Shown: positions 25,392-34,517 of the stretch, in pieces
How the letters are laid out: every line of letters starts with the position of its first letter
Position numbering within the stretch: the stretch's first letter is position 1
Source of the DNA: JAJYIW01 sp963781665
Lineage (GTDB): Bacteria; Chloroflexota; Anaerolineae; Anaerolineales; Anaerolineaceae
Reading direction: 5' to 3'
DNA length: 64,000 nt
Assembly (NCBI GenBank): GCA_963781665.1
Contig: CAWAGA010000002.1
Coordinates: 2,976,001 to 3,040,000 of the forward strand
The notes under the pieces: model-generated
Told to the model about the DNA's origin: nothing
Database searches by the model: none
Seen by the model: only the letters and a program-made list of their open reading frames with translations
Position numbers and translations under genes: made by a program

Positions 25392-26362
25392 TGGTTTCCT
25401 GGTCGTTTTCTCTTTTTGCTGATTTTGTGGCTGCAATCTACTTGTTGGGCTTGCTATTCAGCAAATTGGATGTGTTCTTCCGAATGATTCTTGCCTGGCG
25501 AAAACAGCAGAAAGCTTTAATAACAGCATTGCTATTCATCCAATTGAGCAGAATTGGAGACAGTCACCTTGTTTTGATCCCCCTTGCAGGAATCATCTTC
25601 GGATGTGGTCTTGTGTTGTGGCTAAAGCACTGGTTCATCCAGGAGTGGCTATTAGTCATTTTCGTACTATTTTCCATGGTGTTTGAAGAATTCTCCGTAT
25701 CGACAAAAGAAACCTTGCTGTTGGAGGTATTGGTTTTTTTCAGCCAGTTATTGGCTCAGCTCAAAGTAACCCCTGATTTGTTCGAATCCATGACGAAGGT
25801 GACTCCCGATTTACCAATTGGGATCATTCAGAAAAGAGTTCACGAAGTTGTATTTAGCCGGCGTAGTGGAATTGGTATTGGGATGGGTATGGAATTATTC
25901 CGTGGAATTGATCCTTTCCTGGACGAATTCATCCTAACTCTGAAGGTTACCGGTTGGCAAGGTGGGGCTACCTTGCCGGTTGTTCTCAGCAGGCTGCTGT
26001 CCCGTGCTGAACGAAAGTGGGATCGAACCAGCCGGATTTTGTTGATCAAGGATCGAACCAGACCCTATATCCGGTTCGGTCAGGTTATTCTGATTACAGG
26101 CGTGATCGTGTTCCTTATTGGTTCACCTGTTCTGACCTTAGCATGGGCTGATCGTAATATTCTGTTCTTGCTGATTCTACTATTTTTAGTTTCAGGTTTC
26201 TTGCTCTATATCTCTCTTCAGCATCGTTGGGTAAGGAGATTCCTGATGGTTTTCGTTTTCCTTGCTGCTTATGGCCTTTATGCCGGCATGATCCATATCC
26301 ATATTCCCGCGTGGATTGGAGTTCAGACAATATCTCAAATCTTGAAAGTGTCTCTGTTATGA
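25391..26362 (+). CDS. Membrane protein, possible second F-domain (TadB/C-like)
   Basis: 323 residues from the ATG overlapping the preceding TGA. Several helices near the N-terminus (FADFVAAIYLLGLLF), middle helices and a C-terminal set (LILITGVIVFLIGSPVLTL, LLILLFLVSGFLLYISL). The segment DPFLDEFILTLKVTGWQGGATLPVVLSRLLSRAERKWDR has the look of an F-domain helical bundle. The assignment to Tad platform proteins is inferred. Confidence 0.5.
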   Translation: MVSWSFSLFADFVAAIYLLGLLFSKLDVFFRMILAWRKQQKALITALLFIQLSRIGDSHLVLIPLAGIIFGCGLVLWLKHWFIQEWLLVIFVLFSMVFEEFSVSTKETLLLEVLVFFSQLLAQLKVTPDLFESMTKVTPDLPIGIIQKRVHEVVFSRRSGIGIGMGMELFRGIDPFLDEFILTLKVTGWQGGATLPVVLSRLLSRAERKWDRTSRILLIKDRTRPYIRFGQVILITGVIVFLIGSPVLTLAWADRNILFLLILLFLVSGFLLYISLQHRWVRRFLMVFVFLAAYGLYAGMIHIHIPAWIGVQTISQILKVSLL

Positions 26363-26421
26363 ATGCCTCTACAGAATAAGGTTCTTCTGTAGATGAGTTC
26401 TTGGTGGCTGAAAAGTTAAGG

Positions 26422-26967
26422 ATGGGTCTAATGTCATGCGCCACATTTCTCTTGCAAATCATCCCGGGCTTTCTTCTAATGGGCTGGTTAATCACCTGTG
26501 TCGTTTATGACCTGAGCTCGCGTCAGGTGCCGGCCTTCCTGACTATCCCGCCTTTGGTTATAGCTGCTATCTGGCATGGTTTCCAAGGCGGCTGGCTGGA
26601 AGTGCTGCTGGTTGTTGCCTTGATCGTGATTTCTGATCTATCTGAAAGGAAATTACGCTTCGCCTTGGCTTGCCTGGCATGTATCAGTTCAATTATTTTT
26701 GTGGGTTCAGTCGACTTGATCTACGTAATCCTGGCAATCTTTGCAACCTGGATGATGTGGGAAGTCGGTGCTACTGGAGGAGCAGATGCCAAGATCATCA
26801 TCTCTCTTATCATGTTCTTCGGAAATGGACTGCTATTCATCCCGATTCTCCTGGCTGGTGGGTTCCAGGGTTTGTATGGCTTGATCACGAGACGAAAGAC
26901 CATCCCCTACACGATAGCAATCGTTTCAGGAACGATGATCTGGTTCTCCCTTTTACTACTCCGTTGA
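26422..26967 (+). CDS. Prepilin peptidase (A24/TadV-like)
   Basis: 181 residues. Membrane helices throughout and two aspartate motifs: VYDLSSRQVP near residue 28 and TGGADAKIIISLIMFFGNG near residue 115, corresponding to the active-site Asp and the GxGD-like Asp of A24 peptidases (GGADAK instead of GxGD). TadV-type enzymes cleave and methylate Flp prepilins; the pilin gene follows 83 bp downstream. ATG 26422 chosen; GTG 26401 is an alternative. Confidence 0.75.
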   Translation: MGLMSCATFLLQIIPGFLLMGWLITCVVYDLSSRQVPAFLTIPPLVIAAIWHGFQGGWLEVLLVVALIVISDLSERKLRFALACLACISSIIFVGSVDLIYVILAIFATWMMWEVGATGGADAKIIISLIMFFGNGLLFIPILLAGGFQGLYGLITRRKTIPYTIAIVSGTMIWFSLLLLR

Positions 26968-27049
26968 ATGATCATGACATCATCTATTGGTTTTCCTGAT
27001 GCCTGATCCCAAAGAACGAATCCCTGAAACGGAAAGGAGGTGAAAAGAC

Positions 27050-27211
27050 ATGAAACACTGGAGAATGCGTTTCCTCAAGGATGATGCAGCCATCGAGACG
27101 TCTGAAGTGGCGGTGATTATGGCGGTCGTTGTCCTGGTGGCATTTGGAGCTTACCAGCTCCTGGGCCAGAAGATTGCCGAAGTCGTGCAAAGTGTTGCCG
27201 GCAGTATATAG
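27050..27211 (+). CDS. flp: Flp-type pilin
   Basis: 53 residues. Strong AAAGGAGGTG ribosome-binding site six bases upstream. After a basic start the protein has TSEVAVIMAVVVLVAFGAYQ, the hydrophobic N-terminal helix of Flp pilins following a Glu residue (TSEV), and a short Gln/Ser-rich end. It is the major subunit candidate of the Tad pilus. Confidence 0.75.
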   Translation: MKHWRMRFLKDDAAIETSEVAVIMAVVVLVAFGAYQLLGQKIAEVVQSVAGSI

Positions 27212-27279
27212 ATTTGGAAGGCAGGGCTTACCTTTGAGGATGACCCTGCCTATCCTCTTTTTGTGAAATGGAGGTTGAG

Positions 27280-27678
27280 ATGCGATTCTTGAGAGCTCGA
27301 AAGGCTATTGAGACCTTGGAAGCTGCCATCACCTTTCCGATTGCTATGCTTGTTATGCTGGCTACAGTCAACCTGGGGATGGTAGTGTACGGGCAGCAGG
27401 CGGTTCAGGCAGCGGCCCGGCAGGGAGCGCGCATGGGTAGCGTGGCCCAGCAGTGCGGCGCATGCTATGCAGTGAGCGGTGCCAGTAGTGCAATAAATGG
27501 AGATCCAATTGTGAAGCAAGCCGGTGTTGCCATCCTTTCGCCGGGTGGAGTGGCAGGAAGTATTTTGAGCGTGCAGGTGTCTGGGAAAATCCCGAGCTTT
27601 TTGGGGTCGTTAGTGCCGGGAATCCCTGGCAGCTTTTCGGTAGCGGCGGAGGCCACATTCAGGCAGGAGGGATGGTAG
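27280..27678 (+). CDS. tadE: TadE-like pseudopilin/minor pilin
   Basis: 132 residues from the ATG at 27280. Basic N-terminus, then a class IV prepilin-like helix (TLEAAITFPIAMLVMLATVNLGMVVYGQQ) and the TadE repeat-like AVQAAARQGARMGSVAQQ. The end overlaps the next gene (ATGGTAG). Minor pilin assembling with TadG. Confidence 0.75.
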   Translation: MRFLRARKAIETLEAAITFPIAMLVMLATVNLGMVVYGQQAVQAAARQGARMGSVAQQCGACYAVSGASSAINGDPIVKQAGVAILSPGGVAGSILSVQVSGKIPSFLGSLVPGIPGSFSVAAEATFRQEGW

Positions 27679-28172
27679 TTATGGATTTTGGATTGGTCAT
27701 TGATGATTGCAGATTGAAGAAGTTTATTAACCTAAGAAAGGTGTTGGCCGACAGAAGGGGGTATTCGATGACCTTTTGGGCGGTGTTCTTTGGGTTTGTG
27801 ATGATCCCGATCATGGCATTGGGGATCGAGGTAGGCCGATATTTCTATGCTAAGGCGGAGATTGCCAAAGCTGCTGATGCGGCTGCGTTAGCCGCGGCTG
27901 CTCAAATCAACCAGGCTGCTTTTGAACAAAGCGGCGTCCTGACACCAACCGGCGCGACATGGTCGCAGGCGCAGGCCTTCGCCAATATGAACGATGGACC
28001 CTTAGATCGGTATGGTGTCTTTGCTATAGTCACTTCGATCCAAGTTGACCCAGCAATGAAAACAGTATCCATAGGGGTGTCAGCCGATCTGAGGCGGTTG
28101 TTCCCTAGCGTGGTTCCTGCCATCATCGTGACGGAAACTGGTTCAGCCGGCATTCAAGCGTTTTCACGTTAG
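27672..28172 (+). CDS. TadE/TadG-like pilus protein
   Basis: 166 residues. N-terminal helix MTFWAVFFGFVMIPIMALG then EVGRYFYAKAEIAKAADAAALAAAAQINQ, the pattern of TadG/TadE-like Flp proteins (helix then Ala-rich domain). Last gene of the operon. Confidence 0.7.
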   Translation: MVVMDFGLVIDDCRLKKFINLRKVLADRRGYSMTFWAVFFGFVMIPIMALGIEVGRYFYAKAEIAKAADAAALAAAAQINQAAFEQSGVLTPTGATWSQAQAFANMNDGPLDRYGVFAIVTSIQVDPAMKTVSIGVSADLRRLFPSVVPAIIVTETGSAGIQAFSR

Positions 28173-28462
28173 TCTAGTTGGTGATGCGGATGGACCACTG
28201 GTGTTTCAAGTGGAAGTAAAACAGCGTTCACCCTTCTGAAAGATTATCTTCCAGCCAAGCTGATAACTTGGGAGCCGAGGTGTTATATTTTTGGATGGCC
28301 GTCTGCAAGCAAATTGATGGGCAGGGTCTTAATAGATTTGCCATTACAGAATGAAACCTAGCTGGACTTTCCTGCTCTTCACCAGTAAATGTTTGGATGT
28401 TCATGTTATCAGACATCTTCATAACTCAATATTTATCTTCAAGCTTCTACGACCTTCTAGTA
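28173..28462. other. Convergent intergenic region, no gene seen
   Basis: Between the Tad operon (plus) and the VWA/tubulin cluster (minus). A hairpin CCACT/AGTGG near 28196-28213 could be a weak terminator for the Tad operon but lacks a T-run. Confidence 0.35.
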
Positions 28463-29320
28463 CTAGCCTGCAATCCCATCGTCATCTCGGATCTTTATTT
28501 CAATCGGGTAGAATTTGGGTTTCTCTCCACGATAGTGAACAGGAATTTCGCCCAAGTGCCAGCCTTCAGAGGTGGCTTCGCCATAAAAATAGCGAGACTG
28601 ACTGGTTGGGTCGATAACGTAATCCCCTTGAAGGTTCTCGGCACCTGAGATTCCAAAGGCCAGGTGGTATGCGGGAACCGATGCGACAGGCCCATAAAGC
28701 AAGAGAACTACTCGAAAACCCAGGCGTGCCAGAATTGCGCCGCAAAGGATTGCCAGGTCCTCACAGTCACCACAGCGGTCGTATAAGGTTTCAATTGGAT
28801 ACTTCGCCCAATCTTCATATCCGGTTGATTCCAGGTCTTTTTTGTATTTAGCATTGACTTGAACAAATTTTAGAACATTCGAAGCCTGATTGTAGGTGGA
28901 CCAATTATGACCTAAGTGCAATTCCTGAAAAATTTCGGTTAGCTCACGAATTTCAGGCATCTCTTCCTCAGCATACCGGTTCCATTCTCCATTGAAACGA
29001 GGAAGACTGCGATAGTAGGTATAACGCTGGAGATTGATAGTTAGACTAGCATGTTGGCGAATTTTATGCCTGGTTCCTTTGGGTTGAAATTCCCAACCAA
29101 AATCAAAAACCTTTATATCCCCCTCCTCCGACCAATTCCTCCTAAATGGCTGATACCCCAACTCGAGACCAGGAAATAGGGCGGACAGTTTTTCGCGGTT
29201 AGCAGAATCCAGAGAATGGTACATATCCCACCCTGCTGGAATGGGTGAACCGAGCATATCGCCAAGGAGTTCGAGAGCGGTACTGGAAGAAAAGGAGAAG
29301 ATAGGGATCATGAGAGGCAA
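28463..29320 (-). CDS. Transglutaminase-like protein, possibly the C-terminal part of the adjacent gene
   Basis: 285 residues in this frame. Residues 180-240 hold the transglutaminase-like triad: Cys186 in DRCGDCEDLAIL, His219 in PAYHLAFGI and Asp237 in DYVIDPTSQSRYF. Such domains cut or cross-link peptides, often in the cell envelope. The first 20 residues overlap the end of the 29199-30899 reading frame. A DPYLLLFFQYR end there and a TALELLGDM start here read like one protein after a frameshift near 29290-29320, so the two may be one gene. Confidence 0.6.
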   Translation of the reverse strand: MPLMIPIFSFSSSTALELLGDMLGSPIPAGWDMYHSLDSANREKLSALFPGLELGYQPFRRNWSEEGDIKVFDFGWEFQPKGTRHKIRQHASLTINLQRYTYYRSLPRFNGEWNRYAEEEMPEIRELTEIFQELHLGHNWSTYNQASNVLKFVQVNAKYKKDLESTGYEDWAKYPIETLYDRCGDCEDLAILCGAILARLGFRVVLLLYGPVASVPAYHLAFGISGAENLQGDYVIDPTSQSRYFYGEATSEGWHLGEIPVHYRGEKPKFYPIEIKIRDDDGIAG

Positions 29321-30899
29321 TTGGGGTCCAGTTGGACATTTCGTCTCTCAAGAACTCAGCGAGGTGAGAATCGCCTGGATCCTGCAGTAGAACGAACGAC
29401 TGGAGTGGACTTTCCCATCCAGGGGTGCCACAATCGAAATTGGGAAACACCAGGGGACTGCAAGCTTTAGCGAGCCGGGTAAGGATTTCTGAAACGAAAT
29501 TTTTCTTATCTTGTTTTTGGCTAATTTGATTGAGTATGGCTTCAGCAGTTTCTTCCCGGATATGGCTAAATTTTTTTTGGCTATAAGCCAGGAGATGCTC
29601 ATTCAATTCTGGCAAATTGGAGAGTAGCTTTTGGTCAATGAGCAGTTCCTGGCGGACACTGCCGAAGGCGGGTTTCCAGAGAGGATAAGCCCATTTCGGG
29701 AGGATTGGATCCACCAGGGGTACCAGGTATGCGGTTTCCTTAGGCTCAGCCTGTGTTGGGTACCGTTTTTCAAGTTCTGCAAAGATATTATTGACCTCAT
29801 TCAAACGAGTTTTAATTTGATCGAGAGTTTGGATCGCAGCCTCGATCTCAGCAATTTGAGCAGTGTAAATTCCTCTAACCCCTTCCCAGACCAGCGGTTC
29901 GACCCATTCGATTGCCATGTCTTGGAGACACTCAATAGCTGCATCCAAAACCGCCCCCAAAACCTTATATTTCCTGCGGTGAATGAAGAGCAAAATCACA
30001 AACACAAAATGCTGCAATTTCTTCGGCAGGCGTAACAATAACCGGCGAGGGCGAGGAAATGCCTGAATTGCGCGTTGAAGGGTATTCAACGCTGGCTCCA
30101 GGTTTTTCTTAGGAGCCAACTCTTTAGGTTGGTTATCTCCGGGTGGGCCGGGAATTTTCTCTACTTGAGCTGCTAGCTTGGCCTTCCATGCAGCCAGGAT
30201 AGCCCGGCTGCCCCAAATCCCCCCCGGGTCCACGCGAGCTGTCTCCAGCAACCCCCGAATGATCTCGCATTGAACATCATGCAAGTTTCGCAGTAAAGCA
30301 GTTTGGTTCTCGGCGAGAGTGGCCTGAATAATAATTGCCCGGTTTTGGAAGAGAGTTTCGGCATACTGACGGATGACCTCAGGCCAGTTCGCTTGTCCCA
30401 TGGTACACAGTGAGAATTCCTCAAGGATGAGGTCACTATATATAAACGAAAAAGATGGTAAATTAACTTTTGTCCGAAGCACGGAAAATGGAGTGGCGGC
30501 TACAATCTTATCAAGCCACTCTGGCAAAGTGCCAAAAGTACTGAAAATCGTCTCTAGATTTTCCGGAAGCTTCACCGGATTGCCAGGATGATCTTCACCT
30601 AAGATCCATTGGATGATCTCCTGACTGAGGCGAGCCGAACAGGTATCGATGAGCGGTTCAGGGTTGAATGCTACTTGAGTGCACGCCGCGCTGGAGTAGT
30701 ATAACCGTCCATGCTGCGCGAGTTCCCATTGCATTTCACCGGCGAGGTGATATGAGACTTCGCGTTGGAGCAGAGTGAGCAGAACATTCCCAAGCGCTGA
30801 GCTCAGTTCCTGCCGGCTGCCTATCTTAAAGAGGCTTTCTGTATTTTCCGAGAACAGGTAAACCTGGAAAGGAACAGAATTGACCAGGCCGATACTCAA
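29199..30899 (-). CDS. Large protein of the VWA/tubulin cluster, unknown function
   Basis: 566 residues, mostly helical with coiled-coil stretches (about 355-395, IETLDQIKTRLNEVNNIFAELEKRY) and a basic amphipathic stretch (RRLLLRLPKKLQHFVFVILLFIHRRKYKV, near 290) that could bind the membrane. I do not recognise a family domain. It follows the 205-residue protein by about 55 bp and overlaps the transglutaminase-like frame. An upstream in-frame extension before the TTG start at 30899 is open, so the true start may lie within the previous gene. Confidence 0.5.
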   Translation of the reverse strand: MSIGLVNSVPFQVYLFSENTESLFKIGSRQELSSALGNVLLTLLQREVSYHLAGEMQWELAQHGRLYYSSAACTQVAFNPEPLIDTCSARLSQEIIQWILGEDHPGNPVKLPENLETIFSTFGTLPEWLDKIVAATPFSVLRTKVNLPSFSFIYSDLILEEFSLCTMGQANWPEVIRQYAETLFQNRAIIIQATLAENQTALLRNLHDVQCEIIRGLLETARVDPGGIWGSRAILAAWKAKLAAQVEKIPGPPGDNQPKELAPKKNLEPALNTLQRAIQAFPRPRRLLLRLPKKLQHFVFVILLFIHRRKYKVLGAVLDAAIECLQDMAIEWVEPLVWEGVRGIYTAQIAEIEAAIQTLDQIKTRLNEVNNIFAELEKRYPTQAEPKETAYLVPLVDPILPKWAYPLWKPAFGSVRQELLIDQKLLSNLPELNEHLLAYSQKKFSHIREETAEAILNQISQKQDKKNFVSEILTRLAKACSPLVFPNFDCGTPGWESPLQSFVLLQDPGDSHLAEFLRDEMSNWTPIASHDPYLLLFFQYRSRTPWRYARFTHSSRVGYVPFSGFC

Positions 30900-30954
30900 G
30901 GAATTGGAAAACTTTCGAGCTGCATTCTCCTTAGGTGTTTTTACTGAGCCTGAA

Positions 30955-31569
30955 TCAAGCAGCTGATCTAAATTCCGGAATAGAAGCTGGAACTCGAGCC
31001 AACTGGAACGTCGTATGCTGCTCTTCAGCGAATTGTGAAACGTCCATGAGCAGCTGAACGTAGACTTCTTGGAGATCGTTGAGTAATTGCCGGAGAAGAA
31101 TCATCATGGGGAGGAGCGTGGCTGCGGCTGAGTCTTCCCAAAGGTTGGCCAGTAGGAACACATTTAATTGGGGACGTTTTTGCAGGGTTGGATAATTTGC
31201 TTGATCCAGAACCGCCTGAAGATAAATCTTAAGCTCATCGCGCAGATCCACGGTTGAGTCGAGAAAAGCAGCTATCTCATTTTCACCCGTTTTTGTGACC
31301 ATCAGTTCATCAAAGTTATTGGGAATTTCCTCAATGTGGAATCCTTGCCTGGTCTGGGTCTGTGCTGATCCATCGTCCTTCGCTTCCGTTGAAGATTTCG
31401 GACGATCAGATAAGGTTAGCATAATGAACCGGGTTATAGCTGGCCGGCGATCATCACCACGCAGATAGGCATTGCGAATATTGGCTGCGATAGCCGCGCT
31501 TTTCTTGTCGAGTGCCAGAATTAAACCCGGGCATGGATGATCGTTTGTTCTCATCGAGATCATCATCAA
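30955..31569 (-). CDS. Unknown protein of the VWA/tubulin cluster
   Basis: Up to 204 residues. The N-terminal part has LILALDKKSAAIAANIRNAYLRGDDRRPAITRFIMLTLS, reminiscent of the first strand-helix of the Tubulin_2 protein encoded just upstream. The middle is acidic and the C-terminal half helical. No catalytic motif seen. The 24-bp gap after the tubulin-like gene suggests co-transcription. Confidence 0.45.
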   Translation of the reverse strand: MMMISMRTNDHPCPGLILALDKKSAAIAANIRNAYLRGDDRRPAITRFIMLTLSDRPKSSTEAKDDGSAQTQTRQGFHIEEIPNNFDELMVTKTGENEIAAFLDSTVDLRDELKIYLQAVLDQANYPTLQKRPQLNVFLLANLWEDSAAATLLPMMILLRQLLNDLQEVYVQLLMDVSQFAEEQHTTFQLARVPASIPEFRSAA

Positions 31570-31592
31570 TGGAGAACCCCTTTCTCGATGGG

Positions 31593-34481
31593 CTAAGCTC
31601 CAGAGGCGAGTTTCTCGCGGAACCTGTTCAAAGCATTCAGCTCGTTCATAAGCTGTTTTTGCAGATCCGCTGTTACGCCTGCGTTGATTTTCGTTTTTAA
31701 CTCGCCGATTTTGCTGTCCAATAATTGGATTGTGACTTCCAGACCTTTTTGGTCGATAAAATTCTCGACAATATTGTCAACGAAAGCTACCCAATCCACA
31801 TGACCAATAAAAGCCTCTTCTGCCTGCCTTCTCCCAGCTGCAAGTTGGTGATCACGGTTTGGATGTACTTTATGGTCCTGATAGATCTGCTCTGGGTCAT
31901 AGTAATACTGGTTAGATCCACGCAGCGTGATATATCCAAAGGCTACTGCTTTTGCAAATGCTTCTCGGGCTTCGTTCTTGGTTTCTTCTGGGATAACCCC
32001 ATCTGCCTGGTCCATACCGGGTAGCACTTGCAAAGGATCTGGACTGGTTTGCCGGAACAAATTGTACATCGACTTCCAATTCTCAATTTCGGTCAGAGCA
32101 AATGCCGGCATTCCCATGGCTATCGTTAGCATATAGATCATATCTTTTGCTGCAGTCGGCTTCAGTTGGAAATTAGGATTCTGGCTTACCTTGCCTGGAA
32201 TTAAAGGATCATTCGGATTCTCAACCCCGACTACAGATGGCCCCTGAGGAGCAAATCCGAGGTTTGTGTTACACCGCCAAAATGGGCTGCAGTAGGTCAC
32301 AAGGTCGTCGAATACAGTTTGAATTCTTTGAGCAGCGGCAGAACCATAAAAATCGTCCAGCGCTTCAAGTAAGGAAATGTTCTCCAAATTTGGGTCAAAG
32401 TATGCTTTCAGGCATTGTTCGAGCTCGGACGTCAGGTGCTCGTCCGTCCAATGCTGAAATTCTTCCAATACATGTGCCTCTTGGATCTCGAAGAAATGTT
32501 GAAGCACGGCTTGTGGATGAATGTCCAGGTGGTATTTTTCGTAAAACCAGGTAAAATAATCAGCACCGACAACTTCGTGTGCCAACTCGAAGTACTGGTC
32601 GGTATTGTGACCTTCAAGATACTTGTTTTCATCCTGACTCAACCGGTTCTGAGTTAACCGGAAAATTTGTGCGATATCCGTTAGTTTAGCTATCAAACCA
32701 TCTATTACCTCGGACAGGTCGTTATAGATGCGGATTGCTGCTGTCTCGGCTGCTCTCCGAAGAACGAGTTGGTTGTATTGGTTACGTTTTTCAAGGCAAT
32801 CATTCACCTGGGTTGTAACGGCTTCCTCCCAATTATTCCGCAGAAGGAATTTGTGGACAGCGTCGCCGAAATCATCTCCCAGCTCTTTAAGTTGTTCTTT
32901 CGCATCCTTCGATGCTGTCTGCACCTCACCTATCTTGCGATCATTGACGCCTAGCTCTTCTATCTTTTTCCGTTCTTTGTTGATGGCATTTTCGATTGAG
33001 ATTTCGATGGATTCTTTTTTATTTGGCGTCGAGAGGAGGGTCGTACCAGATTTGAAAAGTTCGAGTGCTTTCTGAATAACTAAAACCCCGCAAGACGGCA
33101 TTATATTGATCAATCTGGTCTCTAGCTGGTTTTTCTGCTCGGTCAGCGTTAGCAAAGCTTTGCTATTGATACTATTTTCTTCTGTATCCAAAGATTCATT
33201 ATCGGCTTCTTCTTGACGGGCTAGCTGCTCCAACGCTTTACTCGGCGATTCCTGGTTTCTTGCTGCTTCAACGAAATCATCATCGATCTGGCATCCAGCG
33301 AGAAGATTTACCACGAGAGTCTCACGATTTAATCCCAATTGGCTGATCAGGCCTGTAACTATGTCTTTTAGCTGCCGTTCTTCTGGGGTGGCCAGAAGTT
33401 GTTGGCTGATAATTTCTTTACCCAACCGGGCACTGCAGTATTGCCCGATACGCTCCTTGGGGTAAACCATACAGGTGGCTGCGAGAGAGCTGTAAGAACG
33501 TATCCGACCGGTTCGTGGATCACTTCGTGCAGTTATGCCTATATTATCCGCAAAGCTGTCCGCTTGACCCCCAATTGCATTCCCGGTATTCATAAAGAGA
33601 GCCAGAGCAAGCATCTTAAAGATATCTTCTTCTGAGTTCAGTCGTAAATTGCGAGAATTGGCAATATCTATCAGGAGTGTTGTATCGAATGGCGGTAGTT
33701 GTTGATGTACCTTAATCCCACCAGGATATTCAACATTCCAATCATTGCACCGGATCAATTCCTCATTTTCCAACAGCCAGGCATAGCTGTTGGCTTTAAG
33801 TTTATTCTGCTGATCCTGGGTCATCCCACGCATGGCTGTTTGAATGACAGGTGGGAGCATGACCACGGCGGAGACTTGATACGCCGTACCTGTGAGAATC
33901 GATCTGCACAATTGGGCAACATCAAAGGCGAGGGAGCTTCCGGTACCCCCGCAATTAGAAAAAACCAGGATCACCCGGACACGGGTAGGATTAACTCGAT
34001 ATGATACCTTTTGGTTTCCCATCTGGGCAGCTGCCTGAAGATTGGCAATTTGCATGATTTGATTTAATGCCTGGCTCAGTTTTCCGTAAAGCGGGCCTGT
34101 TGAATTGACTTGCGAGTCATTGAATAATCTGAATAATGCAAGCCGGCCTACTGCTCTGATTTGGTGGGCGCCCCGGTTTATTAAGCCCGGCTTCAAACCA
34201 CTTTCATGAGGCCACCATGCCTTAATCGTCGGCCAGCGGTCAAGGTTGGTAAGCAAATTATCCGCATTGAAGCCAGCCAGTTCAACCCGATCAACCTGGC
34301 TGGAGTTCAGCCAACGAGCTGCTTCGGGGTCAATATTGGTATCTGTATCCACCCAAAAATAGCGTATTAAAGGAAACTCGCCAAAACTGCTGTCGATCAT
34401 CTCTTTTAACCGCCACCCAACCTGGCCAGCACTCGACCCTAAGAATATAAAAACAGTGGGTTCAAACTCAATTGTAGGCAT
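31593..34481 (-). CDS. Tubulin_2 (FtsZ-like) GTPase family protein
   Basis: 962 residues. The N-terminus is a Rossmann-like strand and loop (VFIFLGSSAGQVGWRLKEM, residues 11-30) and the phosphate-binding tubulin signature is SNCGGTGSSLAFDVA (175-188), the T4-loop equivalent of GGGTGSG in FtsZ and tubulin. Long coiled-coil regions follow (about 410-640). Tubulin_2 proteins are the core of a family proposed, from comparative genomics, to form a membrane-remodelling system with von Willebrand A proteins (Makarova and Koonin 2010); the VWA gene lies 37 bp upstream here. Confidence 0.8.
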   Translation of the reverse strand: MPTIEFEPTVFIFLGSSAGQVGWRLKEMIDSSFGEFPLIRYFWVDTDTNIDPEAARWLNSSQVDRVELAGFNADNLLTNLDRWPTIKAWWPHESGLKPGLINRGAHQIRAVGRLALFRLFNDSQVNSTGPLYGKLSQALNQIMQIANLQAAAQMGNQKVSYRVNPTRVRVILVFSNCGGTGSSLAFDVAQLCRSILTGTAYQVSAVVMLPPVIQTAMRGMTQDQQNKLKANSYAWLLENEELIRCNDWNVEYPGGIKVHQQLPPFDTTLLIDIANSRNLRLNSEEDIFKMLALALFMNTGNAIGGQADSFADNIGITARSDPRTGRIRSYSSLAATCMVYPKERIGQYCSARLGKEIISQQLLATPEERQLKDIVTGLISQLGLNRETLVVNLLAGCQIDDDFVEAARNQESPSKALEQLARQEEADNESLDTEENSINSKALLTLTEQKNQLETRLINIMPSCGVLVIQKALELFKSGTTLLSTPNKKESIEISIENAINKERKKIEELGVNDRKIGEVQTASKDAKEQLKELGDDFGDAVHKFLLRNNWEEAVTTQVNDCLEKRNQYNQLVLRRAAETAAIRIYNDLSEVIDGLIAKLTDIAQIFRLTQNRLSQDENKYLEGHNTDQYFELAHEVVGADYFTWFYEKYHLDIHPQAVLQHFFEIQEAHVLEEFQHWTDEHLTSELEQCLKAYFDPNLENISLLEALDDFYGSAAAQRIQTVFDDLVTYCSPFWRCNTNLGFAPQGPSVVGVENPNDPLIPGKVSQNPNFQLKPTAAKDMIYMLTIAMGMPAFALTEIENWKSMYNLFRQTSPDPLQVLPGMDQADGVIPEETKNEAREAFAKAVAFGYITLRGSNQYYYDPEQIYQDHKVHPNRDHQLAAGRRQAEEAFIGHVDWVAFVDNIVENFIDQKGLEVTIQLLDSKIGELKTKINAGVTADLQKQLMNELNALNRFREKLASGA

Positions 34482-34517
34482 GGATTCATCCTTTCATTTT
34501 CAAAATATCCGTCTGAG

